Source: Tetrapyrgos nigripes | Lineage: Eukaryota > Basidiomycota > Agaricomycetes > Agaricales > Campanellaceae | Assembly (NCBI GenBank): GCA_013368315.1 | Contig: JAACJM010000257.1 | Span: forward strand, 1 to 64,000 | Reading direction: 5' to 3' | Length of the DNA stretch: 64,000 bases | Shown: piece by piece, positions 51,893 to 62,787 of the stretch | Numbering within the stretch: position 1 is the stretch's first letter | Layout of the letters: each line of letters begins with the position of its first letter | Translations under genes and position numbers: made by a program | Notes under the pieces: generated by a model | Database searches by the model: none | The model's input: the letters and a program-made list of their open reading frames with translations, nothing else | Told to the model about the DNA's origin: nothing

Positions 51893-52161
51893 TCAAAAAA
51901 CCTGAAAGAAAAATTCAACATGTATATTGGTCATGACTTGGACAGCACTCACTGGGAGCTTTGGAGGAGGAGCCCTTCCATGAGGCTGAGGGAAAGATTA
52001 GAACTATATATTCCTTATTTCAAGCCTGAGACACACCTTTGGCTTACGTTGATCTGAAGACTCCTCTGGCGATGGAGCAGTCAGGCCTGCAGTTCCAGTA
52101 GAGGCAGGGGCAATTTCAGCATTGGTAGCGGCAGCAGCATTGTTGTTGTTGTTGCCGTTGC

Positions 52162-52192
<31 letters not shown>

Positions 52193-54157
52193 ATTGTCGT
52201 TGTTGCTGTCGTTGTTGTTGTTGTCATCATCATCATCGTTGTTGTTGTTGTTGTCATCAGCGTCGCCGTTGTTGTCAGCGTTGTCACTGTTGTTGTTGTT
52301 GTTGTTGTTGTTGTTGTCAGCATTGTCGGGTTCTAGACCCTCAGTACCACCGGCCTCCGCTGCTTGAGCAGCTTTCGCCTTAGCTTTCTTCTTTCTAGCC
52401 TTCTCTTTTCGAGCTTTCTTCTTTTTAGCTTTCTCTTCCTCCTCAGCCTTCTTGGCAGCAGCGGCCTCCTCTTCAATGATCATTTTATTGCGAGTTTGCC
52501 ACTGGTTGAGGAACGAGTCTTCATCGTCATCATCTTCAAGGTCGTTGTTGTCTTCAAGTCCAGGGAGCATCCAGCCTACCATCCTGGAGAAGACAGTATG
52601 TTGAGTTGAAGGGTAGAGAACCAATAAAATGTCACTTACCAATTCCAGTCCTCGAGCAACTTTTTGTTGAACTTCTCGTCAATCAGCTGTTCATCCTCAA
52701 ATAAGCCAGAGACGAGATCAAATGCCGCGTGCTTGTGTACAGCACCATCATCCAGGCGCCAGTGGTTGGAAGCACTTAGAGCATGCCACACCTAAGAAAA
52801 AGCGATATGTGAGACCATGACTATTGAGCAAAGAAATACACAATACCATTAAGGTGGTGTACGCAATCTGAGAATAGGAGATGGTCTTGAGGCCAAATTG
52901 CCATACCTTCCCAGCGTGGAGGACTTTGAAACATTCTCCTGATGCAGGATCAAATTGCGCAGCGTTGCTCTCCCCACAGAACAAGTGAACCCAGACCTGT
53001 CAATCACGCAGTAAGATATGGTAGAAGTGAAGAGAGGTTATCAACATACCTTATAAAGCAAATCACTTGTGAGAGGGTGTGTCCCCGCATACCTGGGACC
53101 TTGTGAGGCCTCCTGCCCTGCATCCCAGTAGAAGAAGGACGGAAAATGCTTGTGACTAATTTTTATTGTGTTTTCCTGGACCTTGGAAATGAATCTGTAA
53201 GGTATTTAGCCATATACACGCATGCATGAGAAGAAGGTAGTAGTCTTTGGGATTCTTGAGAAAAGCATTGAGTTTCGTAGGTGGAACCAAGAGTCGGGCA
53301 AGTTGGGGATGGTTCCATCCTCGTTCTTCACCTTTGTTTGCCTTGGCATTAATGGGAGGGTCAAACTGGGAGATGCAGAGGTAGTCACAGGCGTAGTCAA
53401 GTATCGCAAGCTTGAGTGAAGAGATATCTTGGGAAATAACACCACTGGCTGCATCATTCATCTGTTCGCAAAAGGATCAGCTATTTTAGGCAATACCAGC
53501 TGATTCATTGCGCACCGATCCAACGAGCTCACAAAGAGAGTCATTCTCCACGCAGTTCTCCAGGTCTTCCAGTAGATTGGGGATTATCTCCTTGAGGTAT
53601 TCAAAAACGTTGCGCATAGTTTGTCTAGAGGATAAAAAGAATGAGCAGCACATCAAGGGTGTTGACAAAGAGTACGTACAACTCGCACGGATCTTCCGTA
53701 GCAACTTCTCTTGGCTGGATCATGTTCTCGTCTTGCATCCCAAGACAGAGAATCTGATACCAATCAATCCAGGGTGAGAAGATTCCAACCATCCGACGGG
53801 CAGCAGAGCGAAAGTGGTCAATGTTTTGCCTAGGTTTGGCTCTAGAGGATTCTTCAGCGTGGCTATCATAGTAAGAGACGACACCTACCCCTGCCGTTTC
53901 CGCAAATGTCGTTTGTTCCGTAGGTGCTCGGTCAAGGTTGGACCAGGTTGTGGAAGTGGCTCTTCCTTGCCGTCATTGCTGTCAGGTTGAGGTTGAGCCT
54001 CAGGTGCTCCCTGACTCGACTCTGGATTTTGCTTTGGTGCAGGTACTGATGCAGTTACCGGCATTGTCTTCGTATTGGTGATATCTCAAATGCGGCACCT
54101 CTTGCCCTGGGGTGGTGCAGGGGCCTGATCACTTGCTCTGGCCTTATGTTTGCCCAT
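51893..54157 (-). CDS. DUF6698-like protein with Asn/Asp-repeat tail, one TGA in the first exon
   Basis: Reading from the ATG at 54157, several short exons encode an N-terminal low-complexity part. Conserved segments follow ('HFRSAARRMVGIFSPWIDWYQILCLG', then 'LLEDLENCVENDSLCELV', 'WNHPQLARLLVPPTKLNAF', 'KVWQFGLKTISYSQIAYTTLMV', 'WHALSASNHWRLDDGAVHKH'). They resemble the large Agaricomycete family usually labelled DUF6698; its function is unknown. The tail has a Lys/Ala-rich helix, then long Asn/Asp runs from a GTT/GTC microsatellite, and ends 'PHGRAPPPKL'. TGA at 54086-54088 interrupts the first exon, unless translation starts at the next ATG, 33 bases further on. Splice sites elsewhere look sound. 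Confidence 0.55.
52135..52325. repeat. GTT/GTC trinucleotide microsatellite encoding Asn/Asp
   Basis: Imperfect runs of gttgtt, gttgtc and tcatca over about 190 bp. On the minus strand these are AAC/GAC codons, giving Asn and Asp runs at the C-terminal part of the DUF6698-like protein. Other frames give Thr or Leu runs and are artefacts. Confidence 0.85.
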
Positions 54158-54403
54158 TGTTGTGTTCATATGGGGGTTTTCGGTTTGAAACGCGTAAATC
54201 GAGCTGTTAAAAGTCAGTAGAAGGAGGTGGTTATGGTTTAAGAGGAAAATATTGTAGAGACGGGATTATAAGAGGCTCCAAAAACCAAACATATGACTGT
54301 AACCATTTGAATAAATACAGTTAGCCGAATGGCCCCACTCCAATACTACTGCGACAAAGGTATGACTCTGAGCTCTAGACAAGAAAAAACATGAAAGGGG
54401 AAC

Positions 54404-56034
54404 TACAGTGGGTCAAAAAATTGTCCACATGTTTCGCATTTTTGGAAAGATTGCCAATTTAAGCAATACTGAGTAGAGATATTGAAATGTGGTCAGTAAT
54501 GGGCAGAACGCCCTTGATAAGAGCTACAATAATCTGTTTTATTTGTCCTATTTGGCTCAAAACTCATGGAGATATGATTGATTTAAAATGGTATGTCATT
54601 TGGACAATTTTTTGAGTTGCCACTTCAAAATCAGTATTGTAACTATGTGATGTCTCATAGATGACATCATAAGTGGAGTTGTACAATGATGCAATGGCTA
54701 CATCATAATGATATCATAGCTGCCAGCTGGACCATATATAAGGGCATCCAGTTGTTCTATAGCCCTCATCAAATCATGAGACCCATCACATCCACCCAGA
54801 AAGACAATATCCTCTCTCTCCTCCAAACTTCTGCTTCATCCAGGGAAATCTCTGCTAAAACTGGGGTATCCAAGTCAAAGATTGCTTCTCTGGCCAAAGA
54901 GATGTATCCTGACAAGGAGAACCATCAAGCAGGGCGTCCTAGAAAGCTGTCTACCACTGATGAACGTGCTGCTATCCAACAAATCAACACTGGCAAAGCT
55001 GAAAATGCTACAGAAGTGGCCAGAAACATCAATCCCCTCCTTGACCAACCTGTCTCCACCCAAACCATTCGAAATTCCCTTCTCAGGCATGATGTGGACA
55101 CATCTAAAACGAAGAAGAAGCCCAAACTCACTGCAGCTCACAGGAAGGCTCGTTTAAACTTTGCACAGAAGTACAGAAACTGGACTGTGGATGACTGGAA
55201 AAGGGTTATTTGGTCAGATGAGACTAAAATCAATCGATATGGGTCAGATGGACAGCAGTATGTGTGGGGGAGGAAGGGTGAATCCTTGGGAGAGAGAAAT
55301 GTGGTGGAAACAGTCAAATTTGGAGGAGGAAATATCATGGTGTGGGGATGTATGGGGTGGGAAGGAGTTGGAAACATGGCAGAGGTGGAGGGCAGGATGA
55401 ATGCAGAGCAGTATGTGGACATTTTGGAGAACAACCTTCTGGAGAGCATGGATATTTTGGGTGTTGATCCAGAGGTGGCCATTTTTCAGCAAGACAATGA
55501 TCCTAAACACAAGTCAAAACTGGCCACCAAGTGGTTTGAAGACAACAACATCCATTGCATGAGCTGGCCTGCTCAATCTCCTGACCTGAACCCCATTGAA
55601 CACCTCTGGACAACCCTCAAACACAAGCTCAATGGATATGACACAGCACCCTCTGGAGTTTGGGAAATATGGGACAGAGCAGCTGAAAAGTGGGATGAAA
55701 TCACAGAAGAAGATTGTCAGAAATTGATCAGGAGCATGCCTAGAAGGATTGAGGCTGTGTTGAAGGCCAAAGGAGGGCATACCAAGTACTGAGCTAGCAC
55801 TTTCTGTATTTTCACTTGCATGTCAAAAAATTGTCCAAATGACATACCATTTTAAATCAGTCATATCTCCATGAGTTTTAAGCCAAATAAGACAAAACAG
55901 ACAGAATATTGTAGCGTTTATCAAGGGCTTTCTGCCCATCACTGACCACATTTTAATATCTCTACTCAGTATTGCTTAAATTGGCAATCTTTCCAAAAAT
56001 GCGAAACATGTGGACAATTTTTTGACCCACTGTA
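54404..56034 (+). mobile_element. Tc1 DNA transposon with 210-bp TIRs, apparently intact
   Basis: The element covers 54406-56032 with TA on both sides. The TIRs (54406-54615 and 55823-56032) begin CAGTGGGTCAAAAAATTGTC. The outermost 80 bp are identical apart from the orientation, and the whole arms are about 94 percent alike. The motif TCAAAAAATTGTCCA occurs at the outer end and, inverted, at the inner end of each arm. One uninterrupted transposase gene lies between the arms. Confidence 0.93.
54776..55792 (+). CDS. Tc1-family transposase, DD34E, intact
   Basis: 338 residues from the ATG at 54776; the frame is open upstream, but this start gives the usual Tc1 length and follows a TATATAA box at about 54734. 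The N-terminal paired helix-turn-helix region ('REISAKTGVSKSKIASLAKE', then 'AGRPRKLS' as the GRPR-like hook) binds the TIRs. The catalytic triad is visible: 'WSDETKINRYG', 'FQQDNDPKH' and 'SPDLNPIEHLW', with exactly 34 residues between the second Asp and the Glu. No stops or shifts are present, in contrast with every other transposase in the window, so this copy may be recent and active. Confidence 0.93.
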   Translation: MRPITSTQKDNILSLLQTSASSREISAKTGVSKSKIASLAKEMYPDKENHQAGRPRKLSTTDERAAIQQINTGKAENATEVARNINPLLDQPVSTQTIRNSLLRHDVDTSKTKKKPKLTAAHRKARLNFAQKYRNWTVDDWKRVIWSDETKINRYGSDGQQYVWGRKGESLGERNVVETVKFGGGNIMVWGCMGWEGVGNMAEVEGRMNAEQYVDILENNLLESMDILGVDPEVAIFQQDNDPKHKSKLATKWFEDNNIHCMSWPAQSPDLNPIEHLWTTLKHKLNGYDTAPSGVWEIWDRAAEKWDEITEEDCQKLIRSMPRRIEAVLKAKGGHTKY

Positions 56035-56284
56035 CACAAGAGCAGAGGGGGGAGTTTGGACAAGACAGCATTCAATCAAGACCAAAGCGAGTAGATATAG
56101 AAAAGTATGTATATAGTAAGCGTTTGAACATTTGAATGTTTGAATGTAAGTAAACCAAATTACCCCTCTCAGTCGGGAATACATTTACAGTGCAATGGAA
56201 AGCAAAAGCGATAACGTAGGGCATGAGTGGGATCTAATTGCAAATCCATATTGGAGAGTCATGTATAGCACTCGAAAACGTGCA

Positions 56285-57155
56285 TCAGTTGACATTGTCA
56301 AAAAGGCAGCGTTTCCGGGGGCTTGCTGCAGTACTAGGCGAGCAGGAACACTTGTTAACTTGAACATCTGAGCCAGAAGAGCAAAGGATGGGCTGATTTT
56401 CAGATGCCAACTTCCGAGGATTAATTATGGGACTAGACGTTTGGACGGTGTTGGTGGGACTAGGAATCCGGGATGTTGGCAGAGACAGAGCTGCATTTTC
56501 AATGGCCGATTCTATCCAGAGATTAGACGAAGGACTCTGTACATTGATCAGTCAGGGGTTTGAAGCCAGATTGACTGCGACTTACCATATAAATGTCTGA
56601 AACGGTCATTGAAAAGATTGGTCGTTGATGCGGACACTCGTCATGGCTCTGAATGGATATCAATGGTGAGAGGAGGACAAAAAAATTACAACTAACCAAA
56701 GCTTGACTTGAGCCATGCGTATCTTCATTGTCACCATCACTCCCAGTGTCTGACTGGATGCACCTGTTGATGCCAGATGTGCTTGCATTTGTAGATGCGC
56801 TGAGGAACGAGGGTACTGCAAGACAGTTTGGTCAGTTTTTCAATTTACTATTCGATAGATTCAAGTGAAGCAACTCACCCAATAAATCACCAGTCACTTG
56901 ATAGCCATAATCAGTCATTTGGAAGGATGATGAGATGGCAAAGGTGGTGTCCATGAGCGAAAGCTCAAAGTAGTCGATTGTTGGCGGATCAGACGTGCCT
57001 GGAGGAGAATAATTCTGATAAGGAGTCCGGCGCCGGTCGATGATATCCACTTGATTTGTTATTTCGATAAACGGCAGAGGTAAAGGCAGGGTAAGTGGGC
57101 TGTCAGTTGGGGTAGGAGGAAGGTCAGAGAGACCTAGGGAAGGAGATCGAGACAT
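56285..57155 (-). CDS. Hypothetical disordered protein
   Basis: From the ATG at 57155 a Pro/Ser/Thr-rich N-terminus ('SPSLGLSDLPPTPTDSPLT') leads into a short globular part ('IDYFELSLMDTTFAISSSF', 'DYGYQVTGDLL'). Introns follow (for example 56820-56878), then Ser/Asn-rich exons ending 'SPRKRCLFDNVN'. Splice sites are plausible but not all borders are certain. No domain is recognised. It lies between the Tc1 element and the repeated region, with no sign of interruption. Confidence 0.5.
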
Positions 57156-57533
57156 GTTGGATGCGTAGTACTATGTATGGGAATTGGTTGAAGTTGGAGT
57201 ACTACGATAAGCGAGGTGAACGTGTGCGTCATGACAACACCAAATTCATATATTCGCCTGGTCAGTGTTCAGAAGATGGCGAAGTTTGCAGGGACTGTGC
57301 TGTGTGTAATGTGAGCCTGGCTGGGAGGAGTCAGAAGGGTAAGAATGTGTTGGGTGGCATGGCTCCAGAGCCACCAGGAAAAGCTACAGCAATGAGCCAT
57401 AGGGATCAGCAAGACCAATCATTCTGGAAAACCACAGTGATGAGCCATGGATCCTGGGCTACCCAGGCTTAGTGTGACCATGACGGCGCCATATACACCT
57501 TCGTATTCTCGTTGCAGGGGTGTTCAAAATCTA

Positions 57534-57658
57534 CTACGCCAAATTAGCACTGTATCGCACAGTAAAATAGAAGAATACAGGCCTCGACAATGGTCGAGCC
57601 TTTGCACACAATGAAAATTGCGGCAGAGATTGCAAGTCCAAAATACATAGATACTCAC
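57534..57658 (-). repeat. Intron 1 of the related-intron family (introner-like)
   Basis: 125 bp on the minus strand, donor GTGAGTATC, acceptor after TTTGGCGTAG. The body contains ctctgccgcaatttt, gtgcaaaggctcgac and gtcgaggcctgtat. Splicing joins phase 1 codons cleanly. It is the positional partner of 62826-62949. Confidence 0.75.
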
Positions 57659-58321
57659 CAGAAATCTTTGGGTAATGTACAGTCCAGATTGAATAGACAT
57701 AACTCATTTTGAGATATCCTAGTCGTGGTGACCTGAGAATGCAGAAGATTGGGATCAGTAATGAGCTACAGTATTGAGAGAATGAGGAGGCATACTAGTT
57801 CAACGTTCCGCATGCCATAGTTTAACGTCTTTTTGGAAATGCCACGGCTCAGTAGTTTGCTAGCCCAATTGCACGAGCTGCCATGGCGCATAGTCTGCAC
57901 TGATGTCACTGGGCTCTTCAGCCTCAACAAAATGAGAAGAATTGCCAACACATATGAAACGGGGCAAAACGATAGGCCGTGCATCGCACCAGGAGAAACC
58001 TTTGAGGGGTAACCCACCACACCGAAGTGCGTCACCTTTCCCATTTGAAGTTGATTGAGAGAAGCATCAGTGACATCCATGTGCATAGTTTGACGTCGTT
58101 TCAGACGTGCCATGGCCCTTGTGGTTGGCTGCGGGGGCTGGCCAAGGAGTAAGTGATATAAGAGGCTATAGAAAATTGAAGGATCAGCATTGAACAGAGT
58201 ATTGACAAGAAAAACCCATACCTTAGGTAGTTATTGAGAGGTTTTGGTGGGTTGCAGACGCTGCCCTAACGATTATTAGGGACGTTATTGACTTGGTGGT
58301 GACCAGAGAAGCGCGTAAATC

Positions 58322-58439
58322 CTAGGCCAAATTTAGCAATGCACACACAATAGAATAAAAGAATACAGGCCTCGACAAAGGTCGAGCCTTTGCACACGAT
58401 GAAAATCGTGGCAGAGGTTAGAAATATGGATGTACTCAC
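58322..58439 (-). repeat. Intron 2 of the related-intron family (introner-like)
   Basis: 118 bp on the minus strand, donor GTGAGTACA, acceptor after TTTGGCCTAG, same body as the others (ctctgccacgattttcat, gtgcaaaggctcgac, gtcgaggcctgtat). It lies at a different exon position from intron 1. Positional partner of 63285-63401. Confidence 0.75.
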
Positions 58440-59272
58440 CTGTAAGATTTGACACCAGAATGTAGAGTAGTAGTACTTGATGGAATGTCCGCCGTGGGAC
58501 TATAACGTAGTTTTGAGAGTTGAGCAGTGACCCCAGAGGCTGAGAAAAATTTGACGTTAGTATTCACTGCAGGGTTGAGAAAATGAAGAGGCATACGTCG
58601 ATGAAAGTACTATGTGAAAGGGTCCTGGGATCAGTTTTGTGTATTTTTTTTCAGCTGCTGGCCATGACGATTGCATCCGACGAATGTCGGAGCAGGCACT
58701 GGATGAATGTCCAGGCACGAAGAGGAAGATAGAGACTGGAAGAGAGGAAGGAAGACAGGTAGAGGGAAGGTGAGGGGAAGACGTTGACAGTGGCAACATG
58801 GTGATGCCGTGTGCAACACGTCAATATTAATGATGCGTGACACATGATGTTACAGTCACATCGGTTTCGGGCCGCGTCTACTAGTACTAAGTCCCAAGAT
58901 ATAGACTGTATCTCTGGTACAAAGAGAGATTTAAGATATAAGTATGATTTGAGGTACATAGGTCAGATAAAACATTGAGAGTTAAGATATAAGTATGATT
59001 TGAAGTATGTAAGACGGATAAAACATTGTTGAAGAAGCCAATGGGACACTGTCCAACTTTTTGTCCCATTCGCCGGAATGACTGTACTAGTACATCAAGA
59101 GCACAGGCCATTGTCAGCAACACCAATCCTGCTGCAATACTCATTGCGTGCCAAACCTCGACATTTATCGGGTGTATTGCTGGACTTATCCCACGCTCAA
59201 TTATCTTTCAAGATTAATGTGAAAAGATCGATACATGGCAAAAATAGTCCAAAAAAGTATTACAGGAGTACG

Positions 59273-61007
59273 CTAAGTAGTACTACTAGTACTAGAAGTT
59301 GACCATAGTTTGCTGCGAAGTAAATCCAACCCCATTTTCCATAGGTTCTCACGATGCTCGTCCCACACCTTCCTCTGCGCCTTCGATGCCATTGCCTTAA
59401 ATTCCTTATCACTCATGTTACCATTGTGACACCAGCGGAAAAGTCCAGAGCCGAGTAGAAAGTGATTGATGAGTGGCTTTCCTCAGGGCCAATGGTAGAG
59501 TTGCAGTGCTTGAGTAGAGCAGAAGGGAGGAAAATGACTGACCCTGGTGGAAACTCGAGAACGAGGCCGAGTTGCCAAATGACCAGGTGCCCACCTTCTT
59601 TGTACTGATAGGTACCAATAGGAAGGATGGCGCAAAGCCCAAAGAGCAGGTTGAGATGATCAAAATGGCGGAAAGCGACGGCACTGTCAAAGTTGATATT
59701 AGCAGAAGCAAACACGGAGTTGTCAAACATCTTCTTGAGCATCAGGTTGTGCTCATGAAGTCGTTCTGATACGTTGTGATAGAGGTTGTACAGATGAGGG
59801 AAGAAAGTCTTATAGTACTCTGAAAATGACATTAGATAAACAAAGAGACAAAAAAATGAGGACGCACGATCAATGAGACCCGCTACATGTTTGACGTTGG
59901 GATCAGCACAGAGCTGGTCCAGAACCTTACAGTTGCCGACTGTATGGGTGAAGTTGGCTGGTTTAACTTGGCCACTGCCAAATGACTTGCCGTCAGTCAG
60001 AGGAACCGACTTGTGCTTGCCTCGGCGATGCATGCCGATGGGCCATGCCAAACGAGTGGAAGCCCATGAGAAGATAGACTGCAAACTGGGGATGACGTTG
60101 CTGTGCCAGTCTGAGCTCTTGGGAGCAGCAGCCATGAGGATAAGCGGGGTATGCTTCTCATCCTCGATGATCCTGTTAATACTAGAGAATAGAGATAAAT
60201 TAGAAAAAACTAAAGTATCAAGACTGTGAGGACGTACTCTCCATCCCACTCAATAATCCTGAACCCCTTCGCCTTCAAATCTGCCAACGAATACTTCTCC
60301 TCATTGAAAGGTGCCTTCGAGCCAGTCCAAACTCCTGCCTGGCACTCAAGCTGGCTTCTGAAACTGACTCGGAGGCGGACTAAGATGGTAGCTTTGACGA
60401 TTGCACAGGCTTTATTACTGTTTTGGGCCTGGACTTGTTTCGCCTGCCTCTGGTCGAAGCAGATGGAGGTCCTCCTTGTACGTGATTTGAGGTTCTTGCG
60501 CTGTTTGGGGGACAGTGTATAATCGGGTTGGTAGGGAGTGCGTTCGGGTTTAGGTGGAAGTTTAAAAGTGGGTGGTTTTGCAAGCTCGGTGAGCGGCATG
60601 ACTTTGGGAACAGTTGGTCGTGTATGGAGGCCAATGGTGGGGAAGGCCAAGGGAACTGGCTCATCAGTTGCTCCGGGATTCTCGTCCTCGAAAAGTTGCT
60701 GCGCTTGGTAGGCAGTGTGGTAGAGGTTGGTAGCGTCGAGATTGAGCTGGATGTATTCAGCATATTGTAGAATTTTGTCGCGTTCTTGCAAAGCATCACA
60801 GCCGGCAAATTCTTTGCCTCCTCGAAGACAACACATATCTGCAAAGAGAGCAAGTCAGCATTTTGTTGCATGACGATAACAGAAGACGTGTCAGACACGT
60901 CTGGACCACTTTCCACTGCCCCAGGGTCGTGACTGTGTACTCCTGGGTCCAGATGTGCAAAAATAAAAGGGATAGACAGAGTGGCATCACTTACTCTTGA
61001 ATTCCAT
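59273..61007 (-). pseudogene. TET/JBP-family 2OG-Fe(II) dioxygenase, one frameshift
   Basis: Exons complement(59273..59819, 59868..60181, 60238..60838, 60995..61007). The last three splice in phase; the first holds a one-base deletion near 59441, giving about 490 residues when read through. The N-terminal half has the family's 'MPLTELAKPP' and 'PYQPDYTLSPKQRKNLKS' region and 'GFRIIEWDGE'. The catalytic part has 'FRHFDHLN' (iron-binding HxD), 'GGHLVIWQLGLVLEFPPGS' and 'LLKHCNS' (second His). At the position of the usual 2-oxoglutarate-binding Arg in R-x-S-(F/I)-T this copy reads His-Ser-Ser-Ile-Thr. After the shift, 'GLFRWCHNG' continues the family pattern. TET/JBP enzymes oxidise 5-methylcytosine; many fungal copies ride in KDZ elements. 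The initiation exon is only 13 nt. Confidence 0.82.
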
Positions 61008-61490
61008 GTTCCTTGAGGTGATGGTTGAGGCCTTGGCTTAAGGTTTGATCTAACGGTGATTTCAGTGCGCACATGATAATAGACGATGAGGAGTCCAGGA
61101 TAAAAAGAATGATTGAAGGAAAGCAGTCACAAAAGGAAGTGTTTTCATAAAAGTAACGAAAGCGTAAGGGCTTTCATAAAGGTAGGGAAAGCAAGCACAA
61201 GGACAGCACTAGGACATACAGGGATCAGCTATGGACACAATTGACATTGAGCAATTTTTTTTTACAATCTGTAGTAGAGAAAGTACAATTTACAAGATCA
61301 ATAGGAGATAAATCAGGTTCGTCATGTAGAGTAAAATAGCAAGGAGGCAAGGAAACACAGTGCCAAATTCATATATTCGCCTGGTCAGTGTTCTGGAGAT
61401 GGCGACGTTTGCAGGGACTTGGGGTCTCAGAGTCCCGAGCTTTGCGCTTGATACCACGAGAGCTAGGGGAAGAGGGGTCATAATTCTCAG
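61008..61490. other. Intergenic, upstream of the TET/JBP gene
   Basis: Non-coding by appearance. It shares about 60 bp (ttcatatattcgcctggtcagtgttc and flanks, 61366-61425) with 57240-57305 in the flank of copy A. Confidence 0.5.
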
Positions 61491-61499
61491 TTGTTCTCG

Positions 61500-62640
61500 C
61501 TTGTCATTGAGGTGAATCTGGGTGAAGAAAAATTAATATATGTTCAAAGAAAGAAATTCTTTGACTTACTTCTCCTGACGATCTTCTCTCTTGCCCACTC
61601 ATCCTCCCTCGCCCTCTGGTCTGCCTCATCCATCTCTCGCTGGGCTTGTGAGGAAACCTCGTCTTCCTCTGGTTGGTGTTCTGGCCATGGTTCTATAATA
61701 ACGGTTATTACTGCCAGTATTCGTATATTGACAATCACTTACCAGAATAATCGAAAACATGGTTGTCTTCAGCTTCGGCAGACTGTGGGGAATGTGAGCC
61801 CAGCTGAGAGGAGTCGGAGCCTCCTTCATACGCCGAATGAAGAGGTGAGTTGGACGGGGACGGAACGAAATTTTGCCGCTGAAAAAAGCTCTGAAACGCT
61901 GTCTGAATCTGTTCTGCTTGTCGGAACTTTTCGTCCATGCGTTTCTGGGTCTCAATCTCCTCCTCTCATTTCTGGCATTTCTGCTGATCTTCTTGCTCTT
62001 TCTGATCAAGCAGCTCCTGTTGTTCTTGCGGAGTCAGATCTGACCAGTCTGGCTGGTGTTCATCGTAGTCTAAGGCTTAAAAGAACAATTAGCACAACAA
62101 AAATTCATACTACAATCAACAATCACTCACTGTAATCATAGGATGTAGAATCTTCTGCAAGACTCGAGCCCAGCTGGATGGGAAGGTCTTCCGAATGACA
62201 GGAGGGCAAATTTGATGGAACCCAGAAGTGTTGTGCTGAATGGTCCTCCCAGTTTCTATCCTCCCTTTCAATGCTTTCCACTGATCTCTGGTCAGCATAG
62301 CCACCGCGAGCGCCGTTGAGATACTCGAGTTGGTTGTAGTAATCGGTGACTGGATCATGGATGACTGTGAACCCATTAGGATCCTCGTCATACATGAATG
62401 CCTGGCCACCGACAGAGCCACTTTTATCGATGAATGGTCCAGTGGATAGAAGACGAGTCCCTCCAGGAGGGGTAGGAGGCTGATTGATACAAAAAATGAG
62501 TTCAGGAGGTCGAGAAGGCAGTGAGGCAGACGATGATCAAATATTGGGATGCAAATGGTCCATGTGGGGGTGAGAAATGGCGAATATGGGTCAAGATATG
62601 AACATGATTCCATCATATAAAGGGTCCGAGGTGGAGTTGG
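61500..62640 (-). pseudogene. Disordered / coiled-coil protein gene with two TGA stops
   Basis: The main frame reads 'QPPTPPGGTRLLSTGPF', then 'FMYDEDPNGFTVIHDPVTDYY', an acidic Ser-rich part, an intron near 62075-62125, a Gln/Glu/Lys coiled coil ('LTPQEQQELLDQKEQ', 'KRMDEKFRQAEQIQTAF'), another intron near 61690-61740 and an Arg/Glu-rich end. TGA codons at 62537-62539 and 61966-61968 interrupt it. It lies directly upstream of, and on the same strand as, the TET/JBP gene, so it may be cargo of the same element. No function is known. Confidence 0.5.
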
Positions 62641-62787
62641 TCCAATCGAAGAGTGGACACACAGATGACATCAGATCAACAAACCAGCCAGCCGAGCGAA
62701 GTGTGGTCTGGTGATATCAAGTTCAACGAGACTTGGTGTGACCATGACGACGCTATATACACCCTCGTATTCCCGTTGCACGGGTGT

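Larger units (their letters stand above)
57469..58800 (-). pseudogene. Hypothetical gene, copy A of a direct duplication, with two related introns
   Basis: Homologous in order and sequence to the gene at 62788-63684. Shared protein segments are 'APTFVGCNR', 'LNQLQMGKVTH(F/L)GV(V/A)GYP' and 'SIWTVHY'. The last exon (57469-57533) follows the intron 57534-57658 in phase and ends at TAA. The intron at 58322-58439 lies further 5'. The middle region differs from copy B by an insertion with its own possible introns (57716-57960), and the exon after the 58322-58439 intron reaches a TAG soon, so this copy is probably decayed. No domain is recognised. Confidence 0.45.
57475..59200. repeat. Direct segmental repeat, copy A
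   Basis: Collinear with 62735-64000. Matches include the stretch around gtgtgaccatgacg, the gene described above, 'gattgcatccgacgaatgtcgg', 'atgatgcgtgacacatgatg', and at the far end 'gctgcaatactcatt' with 'tcgacattt'. Copy A has extra sequence at about 58890-59040, which includes a repeated taagatataagtatgattt. Copy B runs off the window. Confidence 0.75.

Noticed and set aside
52081..52367. Poly-Thr and poly-Leu frames in the GTT/GTC repeat
   Set aside because: Alternative frames of the microsatellite; the Asn/Asp frame is continuous with conserved exons of the neighbouring gene.
55138..55780. Minus-strand ORFs within the Tc1 element
   Set aside because: Antisense shadows of the intact transposase.
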